NCBI GenBank assembly: GCA_023014485.1
Contig: JAJOZX010000944.1
Location: 152,001 to 216,000 of the forward strand
Origin: Bathynomus jamesi
Lineage: Eukaryota; Arthropoda; Malacostraca; Isopoda; Cirolanidae
Direction of reading: 5' to 3'
DNA length: 64,000 nt
Shown: in pieces, positions 1 through 10,739 of the stretch
Numbering within the stretch: position 1 is the first letter of the stretch
Layout of the letters: the number at the start of each line of letters is the position of its first letter
Translations under genes and position numbers: made by a program
The notes under the pieces: model-generated
What the model was told of the DNA's origin: nothing
Databases searched by the model: none
The model's input: the letters and a program-made list of their open reading frames with translations, nothing else

Positions 1-225
1 CTTTCAGAAAGGCATAAATATAACCAAACAACCAATTAAGGCGGGGGAAACATAGACCAATACATCATCTCCTCGCATTTACGTTACACAATGCCAACAG
101 CGGAAATAAAAAAAATGACGAGCAAGGGTACACTCCTATCGTGGTGTCATTGTCGATGTTGTCGATGTTCATTTTAATGCATGGCTTTTCCGCGGCGCCT
201 ACTTTTGTGTTGAACTTTGAAAGTA

Positions 226-840
226 CAGGGTGTGGCGAAAAACGGAACACATTTGAAAATGACGAAGTTGTAATAAAAGGAGTTACCAAGTGATTTTCCA
301 TTTCAGATTTTGAGAAAAGCTCTGGAATTTTACCCAGAAATGGATAACTGAGAATGGATACGTGAACAGATGAGACACGGGCATTTATTATTGAGCAGTA
401 TTTTTAAGCAAAGAGAATTTGGGAAAAAATTTCGAGTTCATGAAGCTCCATCAAGGAAAGTGATTAACAGACGTTTGACAAACGTCTGAAACAGCCAGTG
501 CAAAGTCAAAAGCAACGGGGAAGCCACGAACTGCCAGAACGCCGCAAAATAAGGAAAGAGTGAGACGCGTTTTTACTGCATCATTCCTCACAGAAACTGA
601 TTTCGAGATTTGGAGATCTCTGTCCCCCTGGTTATTACTTGCGGAGCTATTTGAAGGAACAAGTGTACGTGAACAGATCACACGCAATTAACGAACTTAA
701 AGGATAACGTAAGAACTGAAATTCAGGCCATCTCGGATAACGCTTTCAGAAAGAATGTAAATCTGCATGAGTGTCAGAGTTCGAGAATGTGTTGCCGTGG
801 TGGTAATCATTTAACTGACATTATTTTCAAAACCTAACAT
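226..840 (+). pseudogene. Degenerate Tc3/mariner-type transposase relic
   Basis: A cut-and-paste transposase remnant. A CAGGGTGTGGCGAAAAACGG terminus follows a TA at 224-225. From about 300 the conceptual translation in shifting frames gives a DUF4817-like helix-turn-helix region (KKFRVHEAPSRKVINRRL), then after several stops the typical C-terminal block PGYYLRSYLKEQVYVNR, KDNVRTEIQAI and finally GGNHLTDIIFKT before a stop at about 838. The catalytic DDE/D core between these blocks is missing, so this is an internally deleted, frameshifted copy. No matching right terminus is evident. The arthropod Tc3-like family is recognised by the C-terminal GGHLTDIIF-type ending; the exact subfamily is not determined. 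Confidence 0.7.
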
Positions 841-1143
841 ATCCATGGAACTCACCAAACTTTGCAGTGAACAAATGTTTTACAACTATCGTAGGCCTAC
901 AATGGAAACGAATGCGAGTGAAAATGAATGCAACCTGTCTGTTGTATGAACTACATTTTGAGTGCATGGCCTACACCATGACGCCAGGAAAACAGAAGAT
1001 TATCGTGAGAACCGCTTTTTTTTTTACAAACACACTATCTACGACAGACACCATTTGTAAATAAGTGAACAAGGTTTCTAAGACATTCCATCATGTCGAA
1101 CTGTCCAGAAGACACTGTGGCCACATTATTTTGGTAGGTTAAT

Positions 1144-1165
1144 GTGTGTGTGTGTGTGTGTGTGT

Positions 1166-1219
<54 letters not shown>
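1144..1219. repeat. (TG)n(TA)n compound microsatellite
   Basis: About 12 TG dinucleotides run directly into about 25 TA dinucleotides. Short open frames read through it are artefacts of the repeat. Confidence 0.97.
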
Positions 1220-1223
<4 letters not shown>

Positions 1224-1397
1224 CTTTAAAATAGGGGATAAATTTAAAACTTATTCTCGTCATGTCATTTCCGAATCTCTGAACATATTTATAGTTATAA
1301 ATATCACTGTTTCCATTTCATTTTATTATTTATCGTTTTCTTCTCTTTAGATCAGTATAAAATTTTCCAAACATATACTCTACGCGTTTCATTTTAA

Positions 1398-1400
<3 letters not shown>

Positions 1401-1442
<42 letters not shown>
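1401..1442. repeat. (TG)n microsatellite
   Basis: About 20 uninterrupted TG dinucleotides. The region between this and the first microsatellite is AT-rich with no recognisable gene. Confidence 0.97.
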
Positions 1443-1444
<2 letters not shown>

Positions 1445-1599
1445 AGGTAACTGGGCATAAGTGAGGGCGAGCGCGTGATATATAATTCACGTCTTTGAGA
1501 TGTTGTGAGGTAAATTATTTTTTGGATGAACACTTTTGTAACCTCGGAACGTTAAAAAATGTATATACAAAAATATTGAAACATGATATGTTGGTCCTG

Positions 1600-1763
1600 A
1601 TTAGGTTAGATTAGTTAACGTTTGGTTAGATTAGGCTAGGCTACACTGCCGAGTACCTCACTATTTAATAACTTAACAGAAACCATCTTTCGAACCCTTA
1701 ATTGCATCCGAAATAGTTATCATGCCTTTCAAAGTTCGATGGCACTAAGGTTAGGTTAGGTTA
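1600..1763 (+). repeat. TTAGG-like motifs
   Basis: Scattered GGTTAG motifs culminate in about three consecutive TTAGG units (GGTTAGGTTAGGTTA) at about 1748-1762. TTAGG is the ancestral arthropod telomere repeat. Such a short interstitial run is weak evidence of anything beyond arthropod ancestry or a repeat-family sequence. Confidence 0.5.
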
Positions 1764-2375
1764 AATTACGTTTAATTAATTAGATTTTATATACTCGTAT
1801 TACGGATTTAAAAAAGTGGGTACCTCGCTAAAACGGAGATGCTAACGTGTATGTGTTTGTTTCTTTTTCAGGTTTTTGGGACTAAAAGAAAATATTTACT
1901 TTGAAGTGTTATTTTAAGGTTTACTTATATATAGTATTTACAATTGTCGTACTCCGGCTTTTTTATTCGCACTCCAGTCTTTTGAGGGTTATATATTACA
2001 CCCCTTGTATGGGCATCAGTTTACATATATATACATACACACACAATGGCGCTCATAATTATTCATACAGAGAAATATTTCAGTTATATTCGTTTTTATC
2101 TTTTGTACCGTGGATAGGACAGTTATGAAAAGTTTTTCGTTCGTTTAAAAAAAATTAGTTTAACTCCAACATATAATGTAAAACAATCGCAGAATTTCTG
2201 GAAAATAAAAAAAAGAAGTTAAAATGGAAAAGTTTTCGTACATTTATTTACGAAATTATTTAATACTTTTTGTGTCCACCTTTTGCGTGTCCATCTTTTA
2301 CCCTAGCAAGATTCAATTAAGTCGGGGGCCGCCGGCCCACCGCCTCGCCGCGACGTAAGAAAAAGAAAAATGAAC

Positions 2376-2458
2376 CACCTAGCTCTAGCCAAAAATGGGG
2401 GTTCGAACCCACGGCTCAGAGGAGTTTCAGCAGTGCCGAGCGGTGACCCAACCGATAT
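2376..2458 (-). repeat. tRNA-like SINE head
   Basis: On the minus strand a degenerate A box (GGTTGGGTCACCGCTCGGCA) is followed about 35 bases later by an excellent B box (GGGTTCGAACCCC). That is the spacing of an internal RNA polymerase III promoter. The cloverleaf is not convincing for a functional tRNA, so I call it a tRNA-derived SINE or tRNA pseudogene. Confidence 0.55.
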
Positions 2459-2595
2459 ATATAGATCCGATATACTGTATATACTGTATAGAGCCTATAG
2501 ATCCGTACTGTGTCGTTAATTTAACTATAAACCTGAGTGACTAGTTTGAGATACGTGATAACGATGAGGAATTAAATTATTTAATTGATGAAAAT

Positions 2596-2598
<3 letters not shown>

Positions 2599-2649
<51 letters not shown>
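2599..2649. repeat. (TA)n microsatellite
   Basis: About 25 TA units directly abut the left arm of the palindrome that starts at about 2650. Confidence 0.97.
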
Positions 2650-2652
<3 letters not shown>

Positions 2653-2768
2653 TTTAACTGCAAGCACGCAGTATAATTAACGTAAAGAACGACGCTTGTA
2701 TAGGAGAATATTCCTATACAAGCGTCGTTCTTTACGTTAATTATACTGCGTGTTTGCAGTTAAAATGT
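2650..2768. repeat. Near-perfect palindromic foldback repeat
   Basis: Two arms of about 58 bases (ATTTTAACTGCAAGCACGCA at the left, inverted at the right) with almost no spacer (GGAGAATATTCC at the centre). One difference is visible (CAAGCACGC versus CAAACACGC). A third partial copy of the arm (TATACAAGCGTCGTTCTTTA) lies at about 2980-3003 and runs into another (TA)n. The arm therefore occurs three times within 400 bases, next to TA microsatellites on both sides. Confidence 0.93.
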
Positions 2769-2844
2769 AAAAATGTTACGGCATGCGGAAGGTGCCCCCT
2801 TGGGGCATTGGTTTCTGCGCGTATGTAGAAGAATTACGGCATTT

Positions 2845-2932
2845 GTTCGAGTGAGGCCCGTGGTGTAATGCTTATCATATCTGACCGGCAATCGGAAGAT
2901 CCCGGGTTTGTTTCCCGGGTGGTTACCTCATT
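2845..2932 (+). repeat. tRNA-derived SINE head (Ala-like)
   Basis: The A box TGGTGTAATG (2861-2870) and B box GGGTTTGTTTCC (about 2904-2915) have tRNA spacing. A 5-bp anticodon-like stem (TCTGA/TCGGA) encloses a 7-base loop CCGGCAA, giving a GGC (Ala) anticodon position with C instead of U at position 33. The acceptor stem does not pair properly, so it is not a working tRNA gene. It sits between two copies of the palindrome arm described at 2650, so it may have inserted into that repeat. Confidence 0.65.
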
Positions 2933-3002
2933 TTTTCATTTGTTTCGTTCTCTCTCCTCATCTTGCGCGGAATATTCTTCTATACAAGCGTCGTTCTTTA
3001 CG

Positions 3003-3041
<39 letters not shown>
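3003..3041. repeat. (TA)n microsatellite
   Basis: About 18 TA units between a partial palindrome arm and the truncated 5' edge of a CR1-like LINE. Confidence 0.97.
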
Positions 3042-3044
<3 letters not shown>

Positions 3045-3705
3045 CGCGCGATATTATAGTTCCTCTTTATAAATCATTAGTTAGACCCCATTTGGAGTAC
3101 GCGATCCAATTTTGGAATCCGCATATGCGAAAAGATATGGACAAACTCGAAAGAGTTCAAAGACGAGCAACTGAGATGATTCCGTCGCTTAGGTCGAAGT
3201 CGTACGAGGATAGGCTTAAAGTTAAAATTGACTACACTCGAGACTAGAAGGCTAAGGGGTGATCTAATCCAGGTTTTCAAAATTATGAATGGGTTCGATA
3301 ACGTAGATAGAGATAGCTTTTTCGAAATATCTCAATATAATAGGACTAGAAATAACGGGTGTAAGTTGACAAGTTGAAGGTTCGAGACAGCAGTTGCCAA
3401 AGACTTTTTTACGCATAGAATAGTAAATAGCTGGAATAGTTTGCCGGTAGAAGTAATTAGTAGCACGTCTATAAACATGTTTAAAAATCGATTAGACGCA
3501 TATGTTGATAGATTGGGTATAGTTTAAGGTAGTAAAATTAAGGCTTTGTGGTTCGGAACCCACGTAAAATTGTAGGTCCCCTCCGCCACCACGGAGGACA
3601 TGCACAATACAATCACGAACACAGTTAGGTAGACCAGCCATGAGTGGATCCTTGGGTCTTTGTTGGTCTGAAACATTATAACATTATCACATTATCACAT
3701 ACTTC
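3042..3705 (+). pseudogene. CR1-like LINE, reverse-transcriptase C-terminus and 3' tail
   Basis: A 5'-truncated non-LTR retrotransposon. Translation gives the conserved post-catalytic part of CR1-group reverse transcriptases: SLVRPHLEYAIQFWNP, then MDKLERVQRRATEMIPSLRS, and after a one-frame shift at about 3225 LETRRLRGDLIQVFKIMNGF, RIVNSWNSLPVEV and FKNRLDAYVDRLG, ending at a stop near 3526. The 3' UTR (3527-3705) contains GTGGTTCGGAACCCACGTAA and ends in short ACATTATC-type repeats, as expected for CR1-type tails. The same GGTTCGGATCCCACGTAAAG segment forms the tail of the 5S-derived SINEs in this window. This LINE family is therefore a candidate mobilising partner. Confidence 0.88.
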
Positions 3706-3927
3706 AAAATGCGGCTTGTAAGTAAGTTATTTAAATGAATATCTAGAAGTGACAATATTACATATGTTTATACTTACATCATAAACGGAAAGTTCCTAAA
3801 ACATCAAGTCGATGTACGTACGAGTAAATGAGTTTTTCGTAAATGAGTTTTAACTTTAACGTTAAAAATAATATACAGTAAATGGTTTCTAACACTGACC
3901 GTATAGGTTCCCTTTTAGATATACCGT

Positions 3928-4116
3928 TTTTCGGAGGATATAATTTAGTGAAATTAACCGGCATTCGGTCTGGTTAGTAGTTCGATGGGAAACTGTCGTC
4001 TGCTTTCGGATTATGTAACTACCCCTGGTTCTGATTCTACGTAAAGGTGTAGGTCCCGTCCGTCATACAACCTTAAATGTCGCGAAGGAGGTTAAACAAC
4101 CCAATCAATTATTATT
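3928..4116 (+). repeat. 5S rRNA-derived SINE (5' truncated)
   Basis: The 5S-like segment (GTGAAATTAACCGGCATTCGG, then GGTTAGTAGTTCGATGGGAAA) aligns with the internal control region of 5S rRNA (box A, intermediate element, box C). It is followed by the family body TATGTAACTACCCCTGGTTC, TACGTAAAGGTGTAGGTCCC and an ATT-rich tail. It is one of four copies in the window. Confidence 0.8.
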
Positions 4117-4478
4117 ATTATTGTTATTATTACACAATTAAACTTAAACTTAAGTAGTTCATTCGCATTAAGTACATTTATTCTTCATATGTATTAATAG
4201 CTGTAACCATTCAAACTTCACAAATTTCAAAGTAAAACATGAACTTTACAAAGTCGAATCACGGTAACATTTAGGAAATACCAAATATGGAGTGTTTTGT
4301 ATATTTATTTATACACGGGTCTTTCTCTCACCTTCCAAGATTTGTTTTCCAGGTTCATGAAAAATTCTAACGTCCTTTTCCCTTTTCGAAATATATACTT
4401 GAGACGTTAAATAACAAACTATGTTAACAATTTAAACTTAACAAGAAAAGTATAAAATATATCAACAGAAAGAAATGA

Positions 4479-4569
<91 letters not shown>

Positions 4570-5546
4570 TGTTATTCATACATCTAAAACAGAGCTATTT
4601 CTCAACCATTAATAATTAATTATTACCTATACTTATAAACGGGTTACTTAACATACCGTACCTTTGTTTCCTTTTAAAAATCGTAATAGCTCAAACGATA
4701 ATTTAGTGTAACATAAATTACGTTCGAATTTAAATTTTCAGCGATAATTCTCGATTAATATTTAAAAAACTAAAAGTATCTCTCTCAAACAACATAAATA
4801 CACACACATCTGTATTCATTCATTACTTTCAACATTTTTCTTAAATCTGATAAGGGCTCTTAACTAACTTTTAACACCATTACTCTTTATTGTAACAAAT
4901 AAACTAGCTTATAAATATTTAGTTAATTACTCTTCAGACACCTAAATTCTAAGTATAAATAAATAATTTATATATATAATATATATATATATATAACTTC
5001 CACACGCCTACGCCTTTCTACAATCAACCATTGCCGTTAAAACCTTACCAAACAAAATAAATCGAAAAATAATAATAATAAAAGTATATAAAATAAATAA
5101 CGTAAAAATAAAATGAAAATCGATAAATAAATAAATAAAAAAAAAAAAAATGTCAGACACATTTAAACAAAACAAAAAAAAATGGAAACGAATAAATGGT
5201 AAAAATAAAATAAAAAAAAACAAACAAACTTTATTTCTGTAAAATCTTTAATTGCTCACAAATTATTGAGAATTTCTTCGTGAAAAGATTGCAAAGATTG
5301 GACGTAAAAGGAATTGAAAAGTATATTGAAATGAGGAATAGATTACATTTTTTTTTTCTTTTATTTATTTCCTTCTCAAAGGTTAAAAAGCGGCGTCAGA
5401 TAATTTTAATAAGAGAAATGAAACGAGATGGACCCTCCAAACGGATGAACTTTGCCCATCAACATCCACCAAATCCGCTTGGAAACCTCTTATTATAAAT
5501 TCATAAATGATTTAAGTCTATGATATATATGTTCTGTTTCATGTAT

Positions 5547-5577
<31 letters not shown>

Positions 5578-6118
5578 ATATATATACACCCGCTTTCATA
5601 TATATATATATATATATAATATATATATGGTTAGAACATTTATTATTTCATCATCAACGTTTCACAAAGATTTTTTTCCCTATATCTTCCGTGTGAAACA
5701 CAAATTTTTAAACAAACTTAGTACATTTTAATTAAAAAAAATTATTATTAATATTATTATTTGGAAGGTTGTATTATTTATAATACATTAATATGACAAA
5801 AATAAATAAATACAGTCCCTGTTCATATAAATTTTGAAAGGGAAAAATGAACTTTAGTTTCGGGAAAAAAGTTAGACGAGAAACTTAAATTTTGTAAAAA
5901 AAAAAAAAAAAAAAACTGCCAATACAAGTGTTAAGTTTTAAGTGAACTTAAAACGGGTACAATGGTGATAATATTTAAATTGTAATTAAGCAGTGAAAAA
6001 AAATTGTTTTCTAAACGTTGTTAGTGTATACGTGTTTACTGCAAATGGCAATATTTAAAAAAAATATATTAGTCACACCTTAAAAATTGCAAACAACCGT
6101 TATTTAACAACTGATAAA
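4117..6118. other. AT-rich intergenic DNA with microsatellites
   Basis: No gene is supported. The interval holds a (TA)n(GA)n tract (about 4482-4570), short TA tracts near 4972-4996, a TA/TG/TA cluster at about 5526-5628, an A-run at about 5897-5914 and general low-complexity AT-rich sequence. Open frames here are short and of biased composition. Confidence 0.8.
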
Positions 6119-6400
6119 TTGAAGGACGAAGTGCAACCCCATATTAACGATTACACCACGGTCTTTTTGATTTATCATAAGTTTATTTTTATAGGGTTAA
6201 AAGTGTGGTATATAAATTGTAGTGGATTTCAACATTCATTAAAAGATAATGAATATATTTATTATAACAAACCCTCTTTTAGCTTCTTCTTAACGCAGTT
6301 TATGAGAAACTGTGGATCTGCCAATTTTGACACCAGCAGTTTCCTCAGTTTTCCAAAAAAATACCCGATGTACATATACATCTGTCACTTAGATTACTAA
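6119..6400 (+). other. Short open frame, unrecognised
   Basis: A 93-codon open frame rich in F, Y and I. I see no domain, no homologous family and no supporting splice or promoter context. In AT-rich DNA of this kind it is probably chance. Confidence 0.12.
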
Positions 6401-6559
6401 GGTGTTTGATAACGTGATGGTCTGTGATAATCGGTGAAAAACCCACAAATGATAAAATGCAGTCGGTCTGATTTATAAATTTGTTACTTTTTAGCTGATT
6501 AGGCTCCGCCCACTTTTCGCGTCAAATATACACAGCTAAATTATGGGTGTGACGTTATT

Positions 6560-6680
6560 TGATGCCTAATGGGGTTGTTTAACTTCCTTCATGACAGAAG
6601 GGACCTCCAACTTTACGCGAGATCCGAAGCACGGGTCGCTACATAATCTACACAGCCCTCATTTGATGACTACTTTTGAT
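6560..6680 (-). repeat. 5S-derived SINE, 3' part
   Basis: On the minus strand: a remnant of the 5S box C region (AGTAGTCATCAAATGAGGGC), then TATGTAGCGACCCGTGCTTC, GGATCTCGCGTAAAGTTGGA, GGTCCCTTCTGTCATG and AAGTTAAACAACCCCATT. This matches the body and tail of the copies at 19.6 kb and 3.9 kb. Confidence 0.75.
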
Positions 6681-6727
6681 ATATATACGTTTATATCACG
6701 CATGAACACGCACGATTTTCCATAATG

Positions 6728-6830
6728 CAAAAATTGCCCCATCAGAGTTCGAATCCACCAACTCTTAAATAGAAGGTGAGGGCGCCAACCACTACACGAC
6801 GATGAGATAAATGTTAACCTGCCATACAGT
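6728..6830 (-). repeat. tRNA-like SINE head
   Basis: Minus strand: A box GTGTAGTGGTTGGCGCC and B box TGGATTCGAACTC about 30 bases apart, flanked by AT-rich DNA. It lacks proper acceptor pairing, so a tRNA-derived SINE or pseudogene is the better reading. Confidence 0.6.
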
Positions 6831-6861
6831 TAAGGAAACGCGGAAACGCATAACGCTTTCA

Positions 6862-6862
6862 C

Positions 6863-6911
<49 letters not shown>
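6862..6911. repeat. (TA)n microsatellite
   Basis: About 24 TA units immediately before the left inverted repeat of the mariner-derived element. Confidence 0.97.
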
Positions 6912-6913
<2 letters not shown>

Positions 6914-7655
6914 TGTACACAAATTATCTTTACAACTTCTTTCTCAAATAAAAATATTAGGAAACGAGGTACACACCGTTTTTGCGCCATCTTTGAGAGA
7001 AAGTAATAAAGTTTCACATAACCTCAAACACATTCAACATGGGCACCATTTGTCACACGTAAGACGTCCAAACGGTATTCTATCTTCACCCATGTACACT
7101 GAAACATTTCAACGTCAACTCTTGCAACAGCAGCAGCACCAATTCTGGTCTTTAAATCGTCGATGTTGGCCACTGGAGTTGTGTACACGCAGTCTTTTAC
7201 ATAACTCCATAGAAAAAAGTCATAGGGTGTTATGTCTGGTGATCTGGCTGGCCAAGAGATGGGCCCCCCACGGCCAATCCACCCATTTGGGAAATGCATG
7301 TTAAGGGAATTTCGTACCAACAAGCTCCAATGTGGTGGTGCGCCATCTTACTGGAAAAACGCATTAGACTGCAGTTCCTCTAACTATGAATAGACGTAGT
7401 TCTCAAGCATATCCAGATAATTGGTGGTTGTTACTGTCGCCTCAGCGAAAAAATAAGAAATACTGTTTGGACGTCTTAGGCGGCGACGGTGCCGGTCTTA
7501 CTTATGACAAAATGGTGCCCATGTTGAATGTGTTTGGGGTTATGTGAAACTTTATTACTTTCTCTCACAGATGGCGCAAAAACGGTATGTGTACCTCGTT
7601 TCCTAATATTTTTATTTGAGAAAGAAGTTGTAAAGATAATTTGTGTACACCCAAT
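6911..7655. mobile_element. Mariner-derived element with inverted 3' ends
   Basis: About 145 bases at 6911-7050 (GTGTACACAAATTATCTTTA onward) recur inverted at about 7500-7655. The repeated unit is not just a terminal repeat: it includes the last codons of the transposase plus its 3' UTR and terminus. Two transposon 3' ends therefore face each other in opposite orientation. Minus-strand transposase sequence lies between them. Confidence 0.8.
7024..7475 (-). pseudogene. Mariner-type transposase C-terminal fragment (DD41D-like)
   Basis: Transposase catalytic-domain fragment. The minus-strand translation contains (stop)DGAPPHWSLLVRNSLN, then FPNGWIGRGGPISWPARSPD and ITPYDFFLW. I count 41 residues between the Asp of DGAPPH and the Asp of PYDFF, the spacing of DD41D mariners. 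A stop codon replaces the residue before DGAPPH, and the N-terminal half is absent. The C-terminus (TNGAHVECV) lies inside the left inverted repeat. It is inactive. Confidence 0.78.
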
Positions 7656-7659
7656 ACAA

Positions 7660-8690
7660 CGGAAAGAACGCAGCGTCAAATTTCGATGTTCAAATTATTT
7701 CCAAATTACCAGAGTTGCATCATTTTAGGTCACTCCCTAGAACATTTTAAGTTTGGCTAACAAAATTAAATGAAACCTGTATGCTACAGTACTTCATAGT
7801 AATGACGTGCCGTTGATATATTGAATGTCATACCACTTTCTAGTTTAAATATTCTTACCAAGAAACTATAAAAATTGAAGAATTGTGACTTATTGAAACT
7901 AATATAGCAAATAATCATTACATCAAATCTTTCTAAGGAAGTTCACAAATCTTGACAAGTGTTACTAAATTGATTATCAGTAATCAAAATACATCACTGA
8001 CGTTATAGGTAATTTCTGTTAATACCTCTCTCATTCAAAAAAGAAAAGGTTTTCCAACTATTTTGCCCATAGCTGTACACTATAATAGAACAGTAATACT
8101 GTATGCAGCATCAAATTCAATGTTAGTTATGTTTTTGGAAAATAATATTAATCTGCAACAATTGAGATTTGGAAATTTTCAAAATATTGTCTCTGAATAG
8201 CGATTAATACATTCGCTTCAAAATAACGAACGATTAGGTAGGTGATATGAGCTCAAGTGTGTGTGTAAAAGCTAAAAATGGCCCCAGATATAAATTCTTA
8301 AAATGTCAAATAATAATTGTTTTATTTAGAAAATAAATATTGCAATTTTAAAAGTTTGTTGTTGCAATAATTTTAACATAAAATAAGTAATTGTCAATTG
8401 GACTATTTACAGAGACGTCAACCTTGAAGTATGAAAATCCATGAGATTTTGCTTGGTTTTGATAACTGGAAACATATCCAACATAAGGGAGTTTGAGGCT
8501 TAAAATACGTGAGTCTCACGGAAAATTCGTGAGAGTTGACATGTCTGTATTTATTTTATTTTATTTGGCCTAGAAGCTTTAAGTTTTACTGGACTCTTAG
8601 CTTAATTAAAGATTAAACATCACTTCAGAGGCCACGCTAATACTATGGTACCACCTTTAACAGGCTTACTTTTACACCATTTGCTCCATT
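7660..8690. other. No gene seen
   Basis: AT-rich sequence without recognisable coding, RNA or element boundaries. Confidence 0.6.
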
Positions 8691-8950
8691 TCTAAATCAT
8701 TTAAAGGAACTTCATCAAAAGCATTTCTGAAGTCCATATATATGATATGCCAAGGCTTACTTCCACTCCATCAACATTGTTAGTTACATGACATAAGGGC
8801 GTATTTGGGTTATCTAAACAGAACTGTAGGTAAAGTATTAGTCCTAATGTAGCCTATTATCTATAGGCCTACTGGAGTAACAAGAGTAACAGAATTACGG
8901 CAGCCTTTTTAAAGTCCATGTAAATTATAAGACGGCCTACATCCACTCTT
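8690..8950 (-). pseudogene. Two small LINE reverse-transcriptase fragments
   Basis: On the minus strand 8693-8758 reads IYMDFRNAFDEVPLNDLEM and about 8900-8945 reads RLIIYMDFKKAA. Both resemble the catalytic YxDFxKAFDxVP motif of non-LTR reverse transcriptases. The fragments are short and the surrounding frame is destroyed, so the family is not assignable. Confidence 0.45.
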
Positions 8951-9129
8951 TCAAAGAGTAGAAGTAGGCTCCGAAGACGCATTCTTGTGGCTCTTAAATA
9001 ATTACAGAATATACTGTACAGTATATCAAGTACTTGACTAATAATAAAGTTAAAAAATAATTAAATGAAACACACATGAATAATACATACAGTATGTTTA
9101 TTTCAAATATTAATATTAGGCTATTGCTA

Positions 9130-9680
9130 ATATAGTATCATTATTATTAGTATATAGGGCCTTCAGGACTCCTTGGCCTAGGCTCTCTAGACCTATCATT
9201 TCTCTAGGCTCTCTAAACCTATTACTCCTCTAGGCGTATAAGTTATGACTCCTCTAGGCTTATAATCTGTGGGACTTGTATATGTCCTATAGAATATAGA
9301 TGAAAGCCTACATTATAACTAACAGCCTAGGTCTACTTAATCTTTTTTATTGGATAATAAATAGCGTACTGATCAAACCCAGTACTGTAAGTTACATAAG
9401 GGCCTATTCAGTATTGTCCATTAAAAGATTGTAGGCAGACTGTTAGTCCTAATGTAGGCTGTCATCTGCAGCATATATAAAAGTCCCACAGTTTATCGGC
9501 CTACGGGAGTAATAGCTCCAGAGATTCTGGGCCAATAGCTTATAGGCCTGCAGGAGTCCTACAGGCCTTATAGGCTTAGCCTGCTGGCTAATGTCCTGCA
9601 GTCTTAGGCCTATATGCCTAGCCTATTGGCCTTACTCACTGGTAGCACTGGTAGGCCTAGGTACCATAAATCCGTCTAAC
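9130..9680. repeat. AGGCCT-rich degenerate repeat region
   Basis: TAGGCCTA, GGCCTT and AGGCTC-type motifs recur irregularly (for example around 9170-9260 and 9525-9665), giving a locally GC-rich, self-similar patch in AT-rich surroundings. No period is obvious. It may be an old decayed minisatellite. Confidence 0.45.
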
Positions 9681-9750
9681 AGTAAGTTTCTAACTAGCGT
9701 TAGGTTGATTGGTTAGCTAGGCTAGTCTAGATTCTAGAATCTAAGTTACC

Positions 9751-10077
9751 TTAATTTTTGGTGCTGGTCTGATCTGCGATTTCTTCTAGACTTTTATCCT
9801 TGAAATTAATCTTAGCGATGGTAAATTTAACTGACAGCGGAATAAAATAATCGCCTACTACGTAAAGGTAAATGCAATTAATTAATAACGTTAGGTAAGA
9901 TTTGGTGTCCATTAAATTTTTACATTTTCGCTTAGTTCTTAAACTACAAAACTTTTTTTCATCATTTAAAGAGAACCGATTACAAGTGATTCTAATTTTT
10001 TTATGTACAGTATTCTCTATATTTTCACAAGTTGAAACTACACATAAAGGTATTATATACACAAAACAATGGCACAA
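9751..10077 (-). CDS. Hypothetical open frame, possible first exon
   Basis: A 108-codon open frame with no similarity that I recognise. An internal Met at about 9913 is followed by a hydrophobic stretch (YLTLLINCIYLYVVGDYFI) that could be a signal peptide or membrane anchor, then SLEEIADQTSTKN. The stop is followed almost at once by AAG|GTAACT, a plausible donor. It is one of few stretches not obviously transposon-derived, so a host exon is possible, but chance is more likely. No partner exon could be identified in the repeats downstream. Confidence 0.18.
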   Translation of the reverse strand: MCHCFVYIIPLCVVSTCENIENTVHKKIRITCNRFSLNDEKKFCSLRTKRKCKNLMDTKSYLTLLINCIYLYVVGDYFIPLSVKFTIAKINFKDKSLEEIADQTSTKN

Positions 10078-10375
10078 TACAGGTTATTCAGGCTAACGCA
10101 TTAACATCTTTCAATTCACAACGGGCACTCACAGGGAAAACTGATGTCAACTTCACGTGACACTTGAAATTTAAACAGATGAGCATACAGGTACGCAGAA
10201 CTTTTATTATATTCTTTTAATTAATTAATTTAATAAATAATCTTTGTTTCAATTACATGTAATATACTTTTAAATATATTTACGCAAAATCAAATGCGTA
10301 TAAAAATCGTAAAATAACTCATTATTAAAAAAAATATATTCTAAAAATTGACTAACGGGTATATTTGATCAGTAC

Positions 10376-10720
10376 CAGCAAAAGTGGGATCTACGGACCC
10401 ACTTAGGTAGACCTGCGGTGCTGGGGCCTTCTGCCTCAGTAATTGGGGGCCTGCGGTCCCCCAATTACTGGGAAGTCAATTATTAGGTCAATAAAACTAT
10501 AGAAAAGAACGCAGCCATGAAAATCTTAAGCTTCACAAATCTTGATACATTGTGTTCAGATGTGAAGCTTAAGATTTTCATTGCTGTGTTCTTTTCTATA
10601 GTTGTATTGAGCGAATAATTGAACCCTCAGTAATTGGAGGGTCAATTATTCGGTCAATTAAAAAACTATAGGAAAGAACGCAGCAATGAAAATCTTGAGC
10701 TTCGCATCCGAACCCATTGT
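10376..10720. repeat. Cluster of foldback hairpins
   Basis: A GGGGGCCTGCGGTCCCCC-centred hairpin flanked by CAGTAATT/AATTACTG lies at about 10437-10472. Next comes an inverted pair ACTATAGAAAAGAACGCAGC / GCTGTGTTCTTTTCTATAG at about 10507-10604, enclosing CATGAAAATCTTAAGCTTCA and its inverse. A third arm lies at about 10667-10710. The arms are near identical, so this is a foldback or MITE-like family. Confidence 0.8.
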
Positions 10721-10739
10721 ATCAAGCGACTTCCTTTTT

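Noticed and set aside
1144..1350. Open frame starting MCVCVCVCDIYIYIY
   Set aside because: It is a translation of the (TG)n(TA)n microsatellite; the periodic peptide has no coding meaning. The same applies to frames over other TA tracts (2963, 52516).
2845..2932. Functional tRNA-Ala gene
   Set aside because: The anticodon stem and B box are recognisable, but U33 is replaced by C, the acceptor stem does not pair and no clear terminator follows.
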